A stretch of DNA of 64,000 bases from Sphaerisporangium siamense (GTDB lineage: Bacteria > Actinomycetota > Actinomycetes > Streptosporangiales > Streptosporangiaceae), in assembly GCF_014205275.1 (NCBI RefSeq), contig NZ_JACHND010000001.1, forward strand, positions 682,001-746,000. Direction: 5' to 3'. A program made the translations under genes and the position numbers. The notes under the pieces are model-generated. The model ran no database searches, was not told the origin of the DNA, and saw nothing but the letters and a program-made list of their open reading frames with translations. Below are positions 50,411 to 58,713 of this stretch, in pieces (the first letter of the stretch is position 1; every line of letters starts with the position of its first letter).

Positions 50411-50507
50411 ACACCATGGGCAAGGCGGCGCCCATCTCGAACACCTCTTCGAAAACTTGTTCATGACCTGCGGGTTCGCGTTGCGGGAGTAGCGACGGGT
50501 TGATATT

Positions 50508-50519
50508 GCTAGCGCTAGC
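50508..50519. promoter_or_regulatory. LacI-type operator palindrome
   Basis: GCTAGCGCTAGC is a perfect 12-bp palindrome with central CG, preceded by TT, matching the TTGCTAGCGCTAGCAA-like operators used by LacI-family regulators in actinomycetes. It lies 47 nt upstream of the small membrane-protein gene starting at 50566. No LacI gene occurs in the window. Confidence 0.55.
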
Positions 50520-50565
50520 GGCCCACCGATCGGATCAATGATCTTTTTGGTGGGAGGTGGGCCGC

Positions 50566-50865
50566 GTGGCCAGATCGAAGCGGTACAAACTGGTGCGCGT
50601 GCTGGAGGACGCCGCCACGGTCGTCACGGCGACGACGGGCCTGCTCGGGCACATGTCCGGCCTGCTGCGCCAGCTCGTGATGATCGTCGGCTGGCTCGTC
50701 CTGCTGGCCGGCTCGATCCGCCTGCTCGTGGACCCTCCGCCCGCGCTCTCCCCCGAGCACTTCCTCGCCCCCGCGGCCGGCGCCGCCGCGATCTTCCAGG
50801 GCGTGATCAGGCCGTGGCGGTCGTCCGAGCGACGACGGCCCGCCGTCGAGGAGGCCGAAGAATGA
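50566..50865 (+). CDS. Small membrane protein of unknown function
   Basis: GTG at 50566 is preferred over the in-frame GTG at 50557 because GGGAGG (50552-50557) has 8-nt spacing to it. 99 residues: a basic N terminus (MARSKRYKLVRVLED), hydrophobic segments at about 31-53 and 66-80, and a charged tail (RSSERRRPAVEEAEE). No family recognised. A LacI-like palindrome upstream suggests carbon-source or other ligand control; hairpins downstream (50950-51000) may end the transcript. Confidence 0.65.
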   Translation: MARSKRYKLVRVLEDAATVVTATTGLLGHMSGLLRQLVMIVGWLVLLAGSIRLLVDPPPALSPEHFLAPAAGAAAIFQGVIRPWRSSERRRPAVEEAEE

Positions 50866-51282
50866 CCGCGTCCCACCGCCGGGCCAGGTCACCGGTCGTG
50901 CGCGGCGACGCGGTCGTGCCGGACGGCGCGCGTGGGCCCGGCGGGCCGAGGGTGGGAGTAACGCGCCCACCCTCGTCGGCCACGCGGCCGGTTTCCGGCC
51001 TAGCCTCGAACCCCTGGAGACGGAGAGACCGCTCGGGCGGTTCCCGCGGACCCGCCGCGCCCCACTCCGGCCCGACTACCGCAGTACGCCGGACGGGCCC
51101 CGCGGGCGCATGGTGCGCCCGACCCGCTCACCAGCCCCCCACCTGCCCGAGTCCTGATCGACCAACGCGCCGGACACTCGGCGCGTCCCCTCGCCGCGCG
51201 ATCTCAACCCGCGGACCACACACCCGTACGACGCGTGCTCCGCCATGCCCGCGCGGCCCGATTTATTGGAGTGACACCCGCG
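50866..51282. other. 417-nt stretch without a gene
   Basis: It contains two hairpins: GGGTGGG (50950-50956)/CCCACCC (50966-50972), and GGCCGG (50986-50991)/CCGGCC (50995-51000). These could terminate the upstream small gene. The rest shows no ribosome site or protein-like frame. Confidence 0.5.
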
Positions 51283-51794
51283 ATGACGGTAGAGACACCC
51301 CTGTCTGGTTCATCACCGGCTGCTCGACCGGCCTCGGCCGGGCGCTGGCCACCGCCTTGCGCCTCGCCGGTGAGGGGCCACCAGGTGTCCCGGCTGGACG
51401 CGCTGCTCACCGACGAGTGGGACCGGATGATCGACGTCAACGTGCGCGGTCTCCTGCACGGGGTCGCCTCCGCGCTGCCGCACTTCCAGCGGCAGGGCGG
51501 CGACCACTTCGTCACCGTCGCCTCGATCGGCGCCCACCAGGTTTCCCCGACGGGAGCGGTCTACTGCGCCACGAAGTACGCCGCCTGGGCCATCACCGAG
51601 GGCCTGCGCCCTGGAACTGGACCCGAGCATCCGCGTCACCACGGTCTCCCCCGGCGTCGCGGGAGGCGATGCGGACCTACCGGGCGAACTCCATCCCGCC
51701 CGACAGCATCGCCGGGGCCATCTCCTACGCGATCGGGCAGCCGCCCGGCGTGGACGTCAACGAGCTCGTCATCCGCCCGGCGAGGCAGCGCTGA
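51283..51794 (+). pseudogene. Chimeric, frameshifted short-chain dehydrogenase remnant
   Basis: Three reading frames must be joined to follow the SDR fold. First comes VWFITGCSTGLGRALATAL (the T-G-x3-G-x-G NADP motif; frame of 51294). A second frame then reads RLDALLTDEWDRMIDVNVRG to VSPTGAVYCATKYAAWAI (with the Y-x3-K catalytic pair). A third frame follows, ending DSIAGAISYAIGQPPGVDVNELVI. About 50-60 residues that should hold the N-N-A-G motif are missing. The N-terminal piece resembles one SDR subfamily and the rest another, so it looks like two neighbouring genes fused by deletion and then decayed. Confidence 0.75.
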
Positions 51795-51803
51795 CCTGAC
51801 GGG

Positions 51804-52709
51804 TCACTCGCCCGCCTGGTGGGCGAGGAGGATTCTGACGGCGTTGACGGTGCTGTGGCCGCGCCATTCGAGGGCCGAGGCCGGCGACTGGGCGGCGAAG
51901 TCCACGACCCAGTCCCCGTCGTCCCGCTGCCCGGCGGCGAGCCGCCTCAGGTCCTCGGCGACGACGGCCTCGGGGAGGCGGTGGCGCAGGGGGCGGCCCG
52001 GCCATGGGGAGATGTCGAGCGGGCGCAGCACCTCGTCCTCCAGGCCGCCTTCGACGGGCAGCGTCCCGTCCTCGGGCAGGCGGGCGGCGAGCCGTTCGAG
52101 GTGGGCGGCGGTCTCGGGCATCGCGTCCTGGATCGCGTCGAGAAACGCGAGGGAGTAGCGGAGCTCGTACGCCGTCATGCGCGCGTCCCGGGCGATCTCG
52201 CGCAGGCAGAACGCGGTGACGCGCGCCAGCCAGGCATGGTCACGCACCGCCTTGTCGTACCGCGCGACCCGGTGCGCGGCCGCGGCGACGGCGGCGGTGA
52301 TGTGCAGGGACGACGCCGAAGGGTCCGCGCCGCGCCACCAGGGGGCGGTCCCGGCCGGCTCGGCCACCGGCAGCGCGAAGGGCAGCCCACCGTCGGGCAG
52401 GGTGACGGAGGTCAGCCAGTCGCACAGCGCCGGGGCGAGCCCGCCCGGGTCCGATCGCGCCTCTTCCAGCACTTCGAAGGCGTGCAGCGCGCCCGCGGGC
52501 TGGCTCTCGGGCGACCGCAGGTCGGGCTCAAGTCCCCAGCCGAAACCGCCGTCGGGGTTCCGGTAGGCGGCGAGGGCCGCGAACAGGGCGTCCGCCGACG
52601 CGTCCCTGCCGGTGGCCACGGCGAACCGGTGGCGGTCGAGCACGCGGGCGTGTGTGGCCAGAAAGGTTTCCGCTTTCGCGAGCTTCACGTCGAGTTCCAT
52701 GCCGCCCAT
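51804..52709 (-). CDS. Prenyltransferase/squalene-oxidase-repeat-like protein
   Basis: 301 residues, alpha/alpha-barrel type. QW-like repeat segments are visible: AALAAYRNPDGGFGWGLEPDL, SVTLPDGGLPFALP and RRLAAGQRDDGDWVVDFA. Actinobacterial homologues are annotated as hypothetical or prenyltransferase-like; the catalytic Asp-rich motif of terpene cyclases (D-x-D-D) is not seen, so cyclase activity is doubtful. Start uncertain between the ATGs at 52709 and 52700; neither has a strong ribosome site. It converges on the SDR pseudogene. Confidence 0.75.
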   Translation of the reverse strand: MGGMELDVKLAKAETFLATHARVLDRHRFAVATGRDASADALFAALAAYRNPDGGFGWGLEPDLRSPESQPAGALHAFEVLEEARSDPGGLAPALCDWLTSVTLPDGGLPFALPVAEPAGTAPWWRGADPSASSLHITAAVAAAAHRVARYDKAVRDHAWLARVTAFCLREIARDARMTAYELRYSLAFLDAIQDAMPETAAHLERLAARLPEDGTLPVEGGLEDEVLRPLDISPWPGRPLRHRLPEAVVAEDLRRLAAGQRDDGDWVVDFAAQSPASALEWRGHSTVNAVRILLAHQAGE

Positions 52710-53397
52710 GCTCGCCCACGCCGAGCGGGGCCGGCTTGTACGTATCGGACATGTCGCGGGCCACTCCCCACCACCCGGAACCCGCCGTTCCAGACGGATC
52801 CACATATCAAGTGACATGCGAAAACAGCCGAGTACAACGGACAAGTGGTCCTTGACGGCGAACACCCCTGACAAGAGGATGCTCTTGTCCTTACCGGCCC
52901 GAGACAGACCACCGAGCGCAACCCTGCGCACAGAAGCAAGCGCCCGACGGCCCGGTGATGCCGTGATGAACGCCTCCGGAGACGACGCCGAGACCGCCGC
53001 GCCTAAGACCGCCGCGCCCCGAGGCCCCCGAGCCGATCGCCCCCCCGCCCACGGCTCGACCGCGAGCCGATCGCACCTCGCTCGCAACCCGGGACATGAG
53101 CCAGGCCCGCCCCGGCCACGCGGAAGGACTACCACCGCGCGCCAGCACCCACCCACCGCCCCCGGACCACCCGCGCGAGACCCCAGCGAGCCCGCAAAAC
53201 CGTCAGAGGCCCATAACCGGGACGGAGACCCATAACCTCGACAGGACGCCATCCCCGCCAGAGGTCCACCCCGACAGAAGCCCATGAATCCGACGGAGCT
53301 CCAACGCGCCAGAGCTCCATCCCCAACAGAAGCCCGCGAACCCGATAGAGGTCCAACCCCGACAGAAGCCCGTGAACCCGACAGAGAGGTCTGCTTC
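52710..53397. other. 688-nt region without a recognisable gene
   Basis: Holds an inverted repeat GACAAGAG-GATG-CTCTTGTC at 52870-52889 and a ~18-bp minisatellite at 53236-53386 (separate entry). Long open frames cross it on both strands, but they are Pro/Arg-rich and lack starts with ribosome sites. Confidence 0.55.
53236..53386. repeat. ~18-bp degenerate minisatellite
   Basis: Alternating units such as CGACAGAAGCCCGTGAACC and CGATAGAGGTCCAACCCC repeat about eight times; the landmark ACAGAAGCCC recurs at 53274, 53326 and 53362 (52 and 36 bp apart, near multiples of 18). It ends just before the ribosome site of the EamA transporter gene. Its reverse complement (CTCCGTCGGATTCATGGGC) is loosely similar to the 88-bp repeat subunit at 50.1-50.4 kb. 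Confidence 0.75.
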
Positions 53398-54342
53398 ATG
53401 AGCATCGTCGCCGACAGATCCGCCGAGGCCGGGAACCGGCGCGTCGCCGAGCTGGGGCTCGTCGGCGTGGCCGTGTGCTTCGGCTTCACGTTCACGATGA
53501 TCCAGGACGCGATCCGCGACATACCGCCGTGGACGTTCATCGCGTTCCGCTTCCTGCTGGCGGCGGCCGTCCTCCTCGTCCCCTACGGCGCCAGGCTCCG
53601 GCGGCTCCCCGCCGCGGGGTGGCGGGCCGGGCTGGTCCTGGGGCTGCTGCTCACCGCCGGGTACGCCTTCCAGACCATCGGGCTCGGACACACCACGGTC
53701 TCCAACGCCGGCTTCATCACCGGCCTGTACGTGGTCCTCACCCCGATCCTCGCCTGGCTGATCCTCCGCCAGGCGATCAGCGCCTGGGTGTGGGGCTGCA
53801 TCGTCCTGGCCGCCTTCGGTCTCTTCCTGCTGTCCGGCTTCGGTGGCGCATGGCACCCGCTAGGCGACGCGCTCACCATGCTGTGCAGCCTCGCCTTCGC
53901 CGCCCACATCATCGCCACCGACCGCGTGATCCGCCGATTCCCCGTGGGCCCCCTGGTGACGGTGCAACTCGGCGTCGTCGGGATCGTAGCCCTGGGCGCC
54001 TCAGCGATAACCGGCGACCTCACCCCGCCCGCGAACGCCGACGTCTGGTGGGCCATCGTCTTCACCGCCGTCGTGGCCAGCGCCATCGCCTACTTCATCC
54101 AGTCCTACGCCCAGCGCCGCACGTCCCCCGTCCGCGCCTCCTTGATCCTCGCCACCGAACCCGCCTTCGCCGGCGTCTTCGGCTTCTGGCTGGCCGGCGA
54201 CCGCCCCACCCCCCTCGGCTGGACCGGCGCCGCCCTAATGCTCCTCGCCGTCCTCCTCGCCGAGGCTCAGTCCCTCTTCAAAACTCCACGCACCCGCCAA
54301 AACAGCCGGGACCGCGAGGTCGTCCCACAGGACCGACCATAA
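53398..54342 (+). CDS. EamA/DMT-superfamily transporter
   Basis: 314 residues from the ATG at 53398 (MSIVADRSAEAG), with GAGAGG upstream; the frame extending left is repeat DNA. Ten membrane helices in two EamA halves: first half with GFTFTMIQDAIRDIPPWTFIAFRFLLA, second with ASAIAYFIQSYAQRRTSPVRASLILATEPAFAGVFGF, the typical TM8-TM9 signature. These proteins export amino acids or small metabolites; substrate unknown. No partner gene. Confidence 0.92.
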   Translation: MSIVADRSAEAGNRRVAELGLVGVAVCFGFTFTMIQDAIRDIPPWTFIAFRFLLAAAVLLVPYGARLRRLPAAGWRAGLVLGLLLTAGYAFQTIGLGHTTVSNAGFITGLYVVLTPILAWLILRQAISAWVWGCIVLAAFGLFLLSGFGGAWHPLGDALTMLCSLAFAAHIIATDRVIRRFPVGPLVTVQLGVVGIVALGASAITGDLTPPANADVWWAIVFTAVVASAIAYFIQSYAQRRTSPVRASLILATEPAFAGVFGFWLAGDRPTPLGWTGAALMLLAVLLAEAQSLFKTPRTRQNSRDREVVPQDRP

Positions 54343-54542
54343 CGTCAAATATTACGCGCAACAGTCACATACCATCACGGGACCCGAAAATTCCGGCCAA
54401 TCAGACATGTTGCAGAGCATCTACTCGACAATAAGTCGGGATTCGGACACGACAGAATCCAAACCTTTTTCGTAACACCCAAGTTCATGATCTGATCGCT
54501 AGGTTCGGGAGTGTCAGGAGTTTCAATCAGCGTGCCGATGGG

Positions 54543-55232
54543 ATGATTCGCACCATGAGCGTCGTCGTCGATCTGCTCGACCGGCCGACCTACACGATGT
54601 CACAGGTCGATCGTCTGATCGGCCTACCCGGGGGCACCGCGCGACGCTGGATTGACGGATATTCCCGCAATAACCGCACATATGAACCGGTCGTTCGCCA
54701 GTGCCATACCGGTGAAACCACGGTGACATGGGGCGAGTTCATCGAGACGCGGTTGCTGGCCGAGTATCGCGACGCGGGTGTTCCCATCATCAACATGCGG
54801 CCGGCGATAACCAAGCTCCGGACCGAAACCGGATCACAGTATCCCCTGGCCCACTCGGCCAACTTCGTCACGCCCTATGGCAAAGAACTCGTGGGGCGAG
54901 TCCAGGAGCAGGTCGGCCTGCAGAGCGAGCTCCTACTCGTGGTTCCGCGCAACGGACAGCTCGTCATGGCCGACCCCGTCGAACTCTTCATCAAAGCCGT
55001 CGAGTTCGACGAGGGCACCGCCGCCCGCCTGCTCGCAGATCTGAGAACCCCTGCGGTCAAGATCGACCCGGTGCGCGCCTTCGGAGAACCCGCCGTCCGA
55101 TCCGTCCCGACCGAAGTGATCGCCGAACAGGTCCGCGCGGGCGACCCCGAGGAACTGATCGCCGAACTGTACGAGCTGCCACTCGAACAGGTACGGCAGG
55201 CAGTCCTGTTCGAAAAGCTGCGCAGCGCCTGA
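54543..55232 (+). CDS. DUF433-domain antitoxin
   Basis: 229 residues. The N-terminal winged-HTH-like region (YTMSQVDRLIGLPGGTARRWIDGY) is the MerR-like DNA-binding part. The C terminus (ALVRAGDPEEL-like VRAGDPEELIAELYELPLEQVRQAVLFE) is the DUF433 motif, in which the helix 'IAELYELPLEQVRQA' is diagnostic. DUF433 proteins are antitoxins to PIN-like toxins and autoregulate the operon. The toxin-like gene begins 14 nt downstream. The upstream 200 nt is comparatively AT-rich. Start either 54543 or 54555. Confidence 0.85.
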   Translation: MIRTMSVVVDLLDRPTYTMSQVDRLIGLPGGTARRWIDGYSRNNRTYEPVVRQCHTGETTVTWGEFIETRLLAEYRDAGVPIINMRPAITKLRTETGSQYPLAHSANFVTPYGKELVGRVQEQVGLQSELLLVVPRNGQLVMADPVELFIKAVEFDEGTAARLLADLRTPAVKIDPVRAFGEPAVRSVPTEVIAEQVRAGDPEELIAELYELPLEQVRQAVLFEKLRSA

Positions 55233-55246
55233 CCAAACGGAACGTC

Positions 55247-55675
55247 ATGCCCCCCATCGACGTACGTGGTGTGCGCTTTTTCGTTGACGAGACGTCTCTC
55301 GGCGTCGGCAGGGCGCTCGCCCTCCTGCGCAGGGACGTCATTCACACCAATCACCCGCTCATCCCGGAAGTGCCCCTTGGCTCCCTGGACGACGACTGGA
55401 TCCCCAAGGTCGCCGCCAGAGACCTTGTCGTCATCACACGGGACAAGCGCATCCGAACCAAGCACGCGAAGGCCATGCTCTATGCGGCGCACAAAGCCCG
55501 CGTCTTCTGGATCGCCGGCAAGAGAGACCTGTCCAACTGGGACACCATGTGCCTGCTCACACGCCGCTGGGAAGACATCGAGCGCGAGATCAAGGAACAC
55601 GGCCCCGGCCCCTGGTTCATGGCGATCAACGACTCGAAGCTCAAAGAGATGCAGATCCACGGGCGCACCTCGTAG
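55247..55675 (+). CDS. PIN-like (VapC45-type) toxin
   Basis: 142 residues. The start of the fold is VRFFVDETSLGVGRALALL (first acidic residue D15) and the middle motif reads DDDWIPKVAARDLVVITRDKRIRTK, typical of PIN-like/DUF5615-related nucleases (the D-x-x-I-x3-A and T-x-D motifs). Such toxins cleave RNA. It is expressed with the DUF433 antitoxin, ATG 14 nt after the antitoxin stop. The 'HAKAMLYAAHKARVFWI' segment completes the Rossmann-like core. Confidence 0.82.
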   Translation: MPPIDVRGVRFFVDETSLGVGRALALLRRDVIHTNHPLIPEVPLGSLDDDWIPKVAARDLVVITRDKRIRTKHAKAMLYAAHKARVFWIAGKRDLSNWDTMCLLTRRWEDIEREIKEHGPGPWFMAINDSKLKEMQIHGRTS

Positions 55676-55819
55676 CGACGTCCATGCCTGAGACCGCCAC
55701 CACTCGAACCTGATCAGGCAGCACGAGGCGGCGGCGTCAACCGGCACGTCGGCCCCGAAATGCGAGGACGCGGACGACGTGGCAGGCATCCTGTTGGACG
55801 ACGAGAGTGGGAGATGAAC

Positions 55820-56287
55820 ATGGATGGTCCTGACCGGCTGCGGAGTAATGGCATGCCCGAGTACATGGTGGAGCGGAACCCCGGCTACTTCGAGTATCAA
55901 CTACCCATATCCGTGAAGCTGGTGGTCGACATCGGGGGAAGGGTTCCACTCCTCATGAACGAGCGTGACGAGTGGGAACTGCCGGGCGGGAAGCTCGAAG
56001 TCGGAGAGACACCGGAGGTGTGCGTATGCCGCGAGGTTCTGGAAGAGTTGAACATCACCGTGAGCGTCGAAGAGATCATTGACACCTGGGTCTATGAGAT
56101 CAGCCGGCTGCGGCACACCTTCATCGTGAGCTACGGAACCACGTACAACGGCGACGAGCAGATACGCAGCTCGAACGAGCACAAGGAACTCGGCCTCTTC
56201 CCCTACGCCGACGTACCGGCCCTGCCCATGCCAGAGCCCTACAAGCGCACCATCCGGACCTGGGAGAAGATCATCGCGCAGCGGTGA
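55820..56287 (+). CDS. NUDIX hydrolase
   Basis: 155 residues from the ATG at 55820 (GGGAG 7 nt upstream; another ATG at 55814 abuts that site). A complete Nudix box is present: G-x5-E-x7-REV-x2-EL in GKLEVGETPEVCVCREVLEE. This binds Mg and cleaves nucleoside-diphosphate-linked substrates. The substrate is unknown; relatives act on oxidised nucleotides or NDP-sugars. It lies downstream of the toxin pair and may be part of the same accessory segment. Confidence 0.92.
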   Translation: MDGPDRLRSNGMPEYMVERNPGYFEYQLPISVKLVVDIGGRVPLLMNERDEWELPGGKLEVGETPEVCVCREVLEELNITVSVEEIIDTWVYEISRLRHTFIVSYGTTYNGDEQIRSSNEHKELGLFPYADVPALPMPEPYKRTIRTWEKIIAQR

Positions 56288-56476
56288 CACCGGCACGATC
56301 CCCAGATCCGGAGAGGTTCCACTCTTACCGCCACCCCCGGGCACGGTGGCTGCGGACCAGGTGTACTCCTCCCGCGCCAACCGTGCTGAGGGCGTGCACC
56401 GGGGAGATGTTCACCGTAGTCAGCGCGTTCACCGCATCGGCGACGGACGGATTATCCGGCCACCTTCACCTATCCG

Positions 56477-56953
56477 TCAGGGGAGCTTCTTCACTGGCTG
56501 AGCCGGTTGGCCCGGGCCTGGGAGGAGGTCTATGTCGGTCGCGTGCATGGGGCGGTCGCAGGCCGAGCAGTGCAGGTCGACGTGGGCGATCTGGCCGCAG
56601 GCGTGGTGGCGGTAGAGGACTGGGGGGCCGGCTTCGCCGGCGGTCCAGCGGTCGCCCCAGCGGACCATTACCAGGAGTAGGTCGCACAGTTCGGTGCCCT
56701 TGGTGGTGAGCACGTATTCGTGGCGCGGGGGGCGGGTGGAGTATTCGCGGCGTTCCAGGACGTCGTTGTCGACCAGCCATTTCAGGCGTTCGGTCAGGAC
56801 CTTGCGGGAGATCCCGAGGTCCTGCTGGATCTGCTCGAAGCGGGTCATCCCTACGTAGACGTCCCGAAGGATGAGCGGGGACCACGGCTCCCCGATGACA
56901 TCGAGGGTGCGGGCGATCGAACAGGCCATGTCGCCGAAGCGGGTGCGCTGCAT
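56477..56953 (-). CDS. HxlR-family transcriptional regulator
   Basis: 158 residues from the ATG at 56953. Winged helix: CSIARTLDVIGEPWSPLILRDVYVGMTRFEQIQQDLGISRKVLTERLKWLV shows the HxlR pattern of an N-terminal Cys (C13), the W-x-x-L-I-L-R-[DE] helix and the 'R-F-[DE]-x-[IL]-x-x-x-L-G-I' recognition region. The tail has CGQIAHVDLHCSACDRPM, with Cys pairs that may bind zinc or sense redox. It is divergent from the DUF899/PPOX operon, with a palindromic operator between, so it probably controls that operon. Confidence 0.92.
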   Translation of the reverse strand: MQRTRFGDMACSIARTLDVIGEPWSPLILRDVYVGMTRFEQIQQDLGISRKVLTERLKWLVDNDVLERREYSTRPPRHEYVLTTKGTELCDLLLVMVRWGDRWTAGEAGPPVLYRHHACGQIAHVDLHCSACDRPMHATDIDLLPGPGQPAQPVKKLP

Positions 56954-56967
56954 GCACACGATTCTAG

Positions 56968-57015
56968 CTCAGTAGGTTCCCTCAGGGAACTGAGTCTGGT
57001 AGCGTCCGTTCCCTG
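56968..57015. promoter_or_regulatory. HxlR operator between divergent genes
   Basis: GTTCCC-TCA-GGGAAC (56976-56990) is a perfect inverted repeat embedded in a longer one (CTCAGT at 56968-56973 with ACTGAG at 56989-56994). A further half-site GTTCCCTG begins at 57008. It overlaps the promoter region of both the regulator and the DUF899 gene. Confidence 0.75.
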
Positions 57016-57043
57016 AAGAAACTAACTAGGAAAGGGGCAGCCG

Positions 57044-57697
57044 ATGAACCGTCCACCCGTCGTCTCCGTGGAGGAGTGGCAAGCCGCGCGGGACTCGTTG
57101 CTGGTCAAGGAGAAGGAACTCACGCACGCGCTCGACGCGCTGGCCGCCGAGCGGCGCCGGCTGCCGATGGTGCGGTTAAGTACGGATTACGCGTTCACCG
57201 CGCCGGACGGCGCCACGGTCGGTCTCACCGACCTGTTCGACGGCCGCCGCCAGTTGGTGATCTACCACTTCATGTTGTCGCCGGGGCACGACCATGTGTG
57301 CACCGGGTGCGCGTCCTTCGCCGACAACCTCGCGGACCAGCCCCACCTCAACGCCCGTGACACCACCTTGATCCTGATGTCGCCCGCGCCCCGGCAGGAG
57401 ATCGACATAGTGCGCCAGCGGTTCGGCTGGACCGTCCCCTGGTACTCGGCCTATGACAACGACTTTTACCCCGACCTCGGCCTCGGCGGCCTTTTCGGGT
57501 TGAGCGTGCTGCTCCGCGATGGGGATGAGGTGTTCCGGACGTACTACACCACTGCGCGCGGGGTCGACCGGCTCCGGCTGGACTTCAACCTGCTCGACCT
57601 GACCCCCTACGGCCGGCAGGAGCAGTGGGAGGACTCTCCGGCCGGGTGGCCGCAGGATCCGACCATGAGCTGGCTCAGGGCCCGAGACGAGTACTAG
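57044..57697 (+). CDS. DUF899 family (thioredoxin-like) protein
   Basis: 217 residues. DUF899 features: N-terminal VSVEEWQAARDSLLVKEKELT, 'RRLPMVRL', the beta-strand 'RRQLVIYHFMLSPGHDHVCTGCASFADNL' with the C-x-x-C active-site-like pair (CTGC), and 'RTYYTTARGVDRL'. The family has a thioredoxin fold and is probably a redox enzyme; biochemical role unproven. AAAGGGG precedes the ATG. It is in an operon with the PPOX protein 9 nt downstream and is likely controlled by the divergent HxlR regulator. Confidence 0.92.
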   Translation: MNRPPVVSVEEWQAARDSLLVKEKELTHALDALAAERRRLPMVRLSTDYAFTAPDGATVGLTDLFDGRRQLVIYHFMLSPGHDHVCTGCASFADNLADQPHLNARDTTLILMSPAPRQEIDIVRQRFGWTVPWYSAYDNDFYPDLGLGGLFGLSVLLRDGDEVFRTYYTTARGVDRLRLDFNLLDLTPYGRQEQWEDSPAGWPQDPTMSWLRARDEY

Positions 57698-57706
57698 GAG
57701 TTCACG

Positions 57707-58153
57707 ATGGCACGGACCCTCACCCCCGCGGAACGCGAGAGCTTCCTGGCGGAGCCCCGCATCGGCGTGCTCAGTGTGGCCGGCGACGACGACCGCCCAC
57801 CGCTCACCGTCCCCGTCTGGTACGCCTACCAGCCCGGCGGGAACATCACCTTCTTCACCGGCACGCAGGGCCGCACGGCCCGCAAGACCCGCCTGCTCGA
57901 ACGCGCCGGGAAGCTCAGCTTCTGCGTGCAGCGGCCGGAGGCCCCGTACAAGTACGTCACCGTCGAATGCACGGTGGTCGGTGCGGACCGGAAGCCGACG
58001 GTCGCCGACGTCGTCACGATCACGAGCCGTTACCTGCCCGAGGACGTCGCACACGGCTTCGCCGAGGGCGAAGTCGGCAACCCCTCAGGCACTTTCGTGC
58101 TGTTCACCGCACGGCCGGACCGCTGGCTGAGCTTCGACTTCGGCGCGGAATAG
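57707..58153 (+). CDS. Pyridoxamine-5'-phosphate-oxidase-fold flavin/F420-binding protein
   Basis: 148 residues, split beta-barrel: ERESFLAEPRIGVLSV at the N terminus, 'PLTVPVWYAYQPGGNITFFTG' (the flavin-binding strands), 'RKTRLLERAGKLSFCVQ' and 'YVTVECTVVG'. This small PPOX type in actinobacteria often uses F420H2 or FMN; the cofactor cannot be assigned from sequence alone. GGAG lies before the ATG, 9 nt after the DUF899 gene. Confidence 0.9.
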   Translation: MARTLTPAERESFLAEPRIGVLSVAGDDDRPPLTVPVWYAYQPGGNITFFTGTQGRTARKTRLLERAGKLSFCVQRPEAPYKYVTVECTVVGADRKPTVADVVTITSRYLPEDVAHGFAEGEVGNPSGTFVLFTARPDRWLSFDFGAE

Positions 58154-58216
58154 GCTCCCGGCATCCTGCGCGTCCTGCTGCCTGGCCCTTCGCCTGTCCA
58201 AGGAAGAGCAGGCATC

Positions 58217-58264
58217 ATGAAGACCTCCCGCACTTCCGGCAGCGAGAAGGGCGAAAAGAAGTGA
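58217..58264 (+). CDS. Possible 15-codon leader peptide
   Basis: MKTSRTSGSEKGEKK, from the ATG at 58217 with GGAAGAG upstream; its TGA overlaps the GTG start of the HIT gene (GTGA at 58261-58264). The arrangement suggests translational coupling. A very small gene by size alone is weak evidence. Confidence 0.35.
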   Translation: MKTSRTSGSEKGEKK

Positions 58265-58644
58265 CCGCGCCTGGCTGTGTGTTCTGCGCCATCGTCGCCG
58301 GCCAGGCCCCGGCCACAGTGATCCGCCGCTGGGCGGACACCATCGCCATCAGCCCGCGCCACCCGGTCGTCCCCGGCCACGTGCTGGTGATCCCGCACGT
58401 CCATGTGGCCGACGTCGCCGTCGACCCGGCGGTGTCGGCCGCCACCATGGCGCGCGCCGCCGAGCTCGCCGGGCAGTGGCCCGCGGTCAACGTCATCACC
58501 TCCCGCGGCGCCGCGGCGACCCAGACGGTATGGCACCTGCATCTGCACGTCGTGCCCCGCGCCGACGGGGACGGGCTGCCGCTGCCGTGGACACCGCAGC
58601 ACGCCGCCTGCGCCGCCACCACGGCGGCAGAGAGCCGGACATGA
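58261..58644 (+). CDS. HIT-family protein (nucleotide hydrolase/transferase)
   Basis: 127 residues. N-terminal CVFCAIVAGQAPA is the zinc-type C-x-x-C start of HINT-branch proteins. 'VVPGHVLVIPHVHVADV' follows, and the catalytic triad motif is WHLHLHVVPR (H-x-H-x-H). These enzymes hydrolyse AMP-linked phosphoramidates or dinucleotides. The usual second zinc ligand and Trp tail appear shortened: after the triad there are only ~25 residues. GTG start. Confidence 0.9.
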   Translation: MTAPGCVFCAIVAGQAPATVIRRWADTIAISPRHPVVPGHVLVIPHVHVADVAVDPAVSAATMARAAELAGQWPAVNVITSRGAAATQTVWHLHLHVVPRADGDGLPLPWTPQHAACAATTAAESRT

Positions 58645-58713
58645 GCGTCAGCACAGCAACGGGCGGGAAGCACTCGGATGACCGAGAGCTTCCCGTCTTG
58701 CGTTCCCGAGACC

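Noticed and set aside
52612-53235. 207-residue plus-strand frame
   Set aside because: It overlaps the start of the prenyltransferase-like gene antisense and runs into the minisatellite. Composition is Pro/Arg-rich and no start has a ribosome site.
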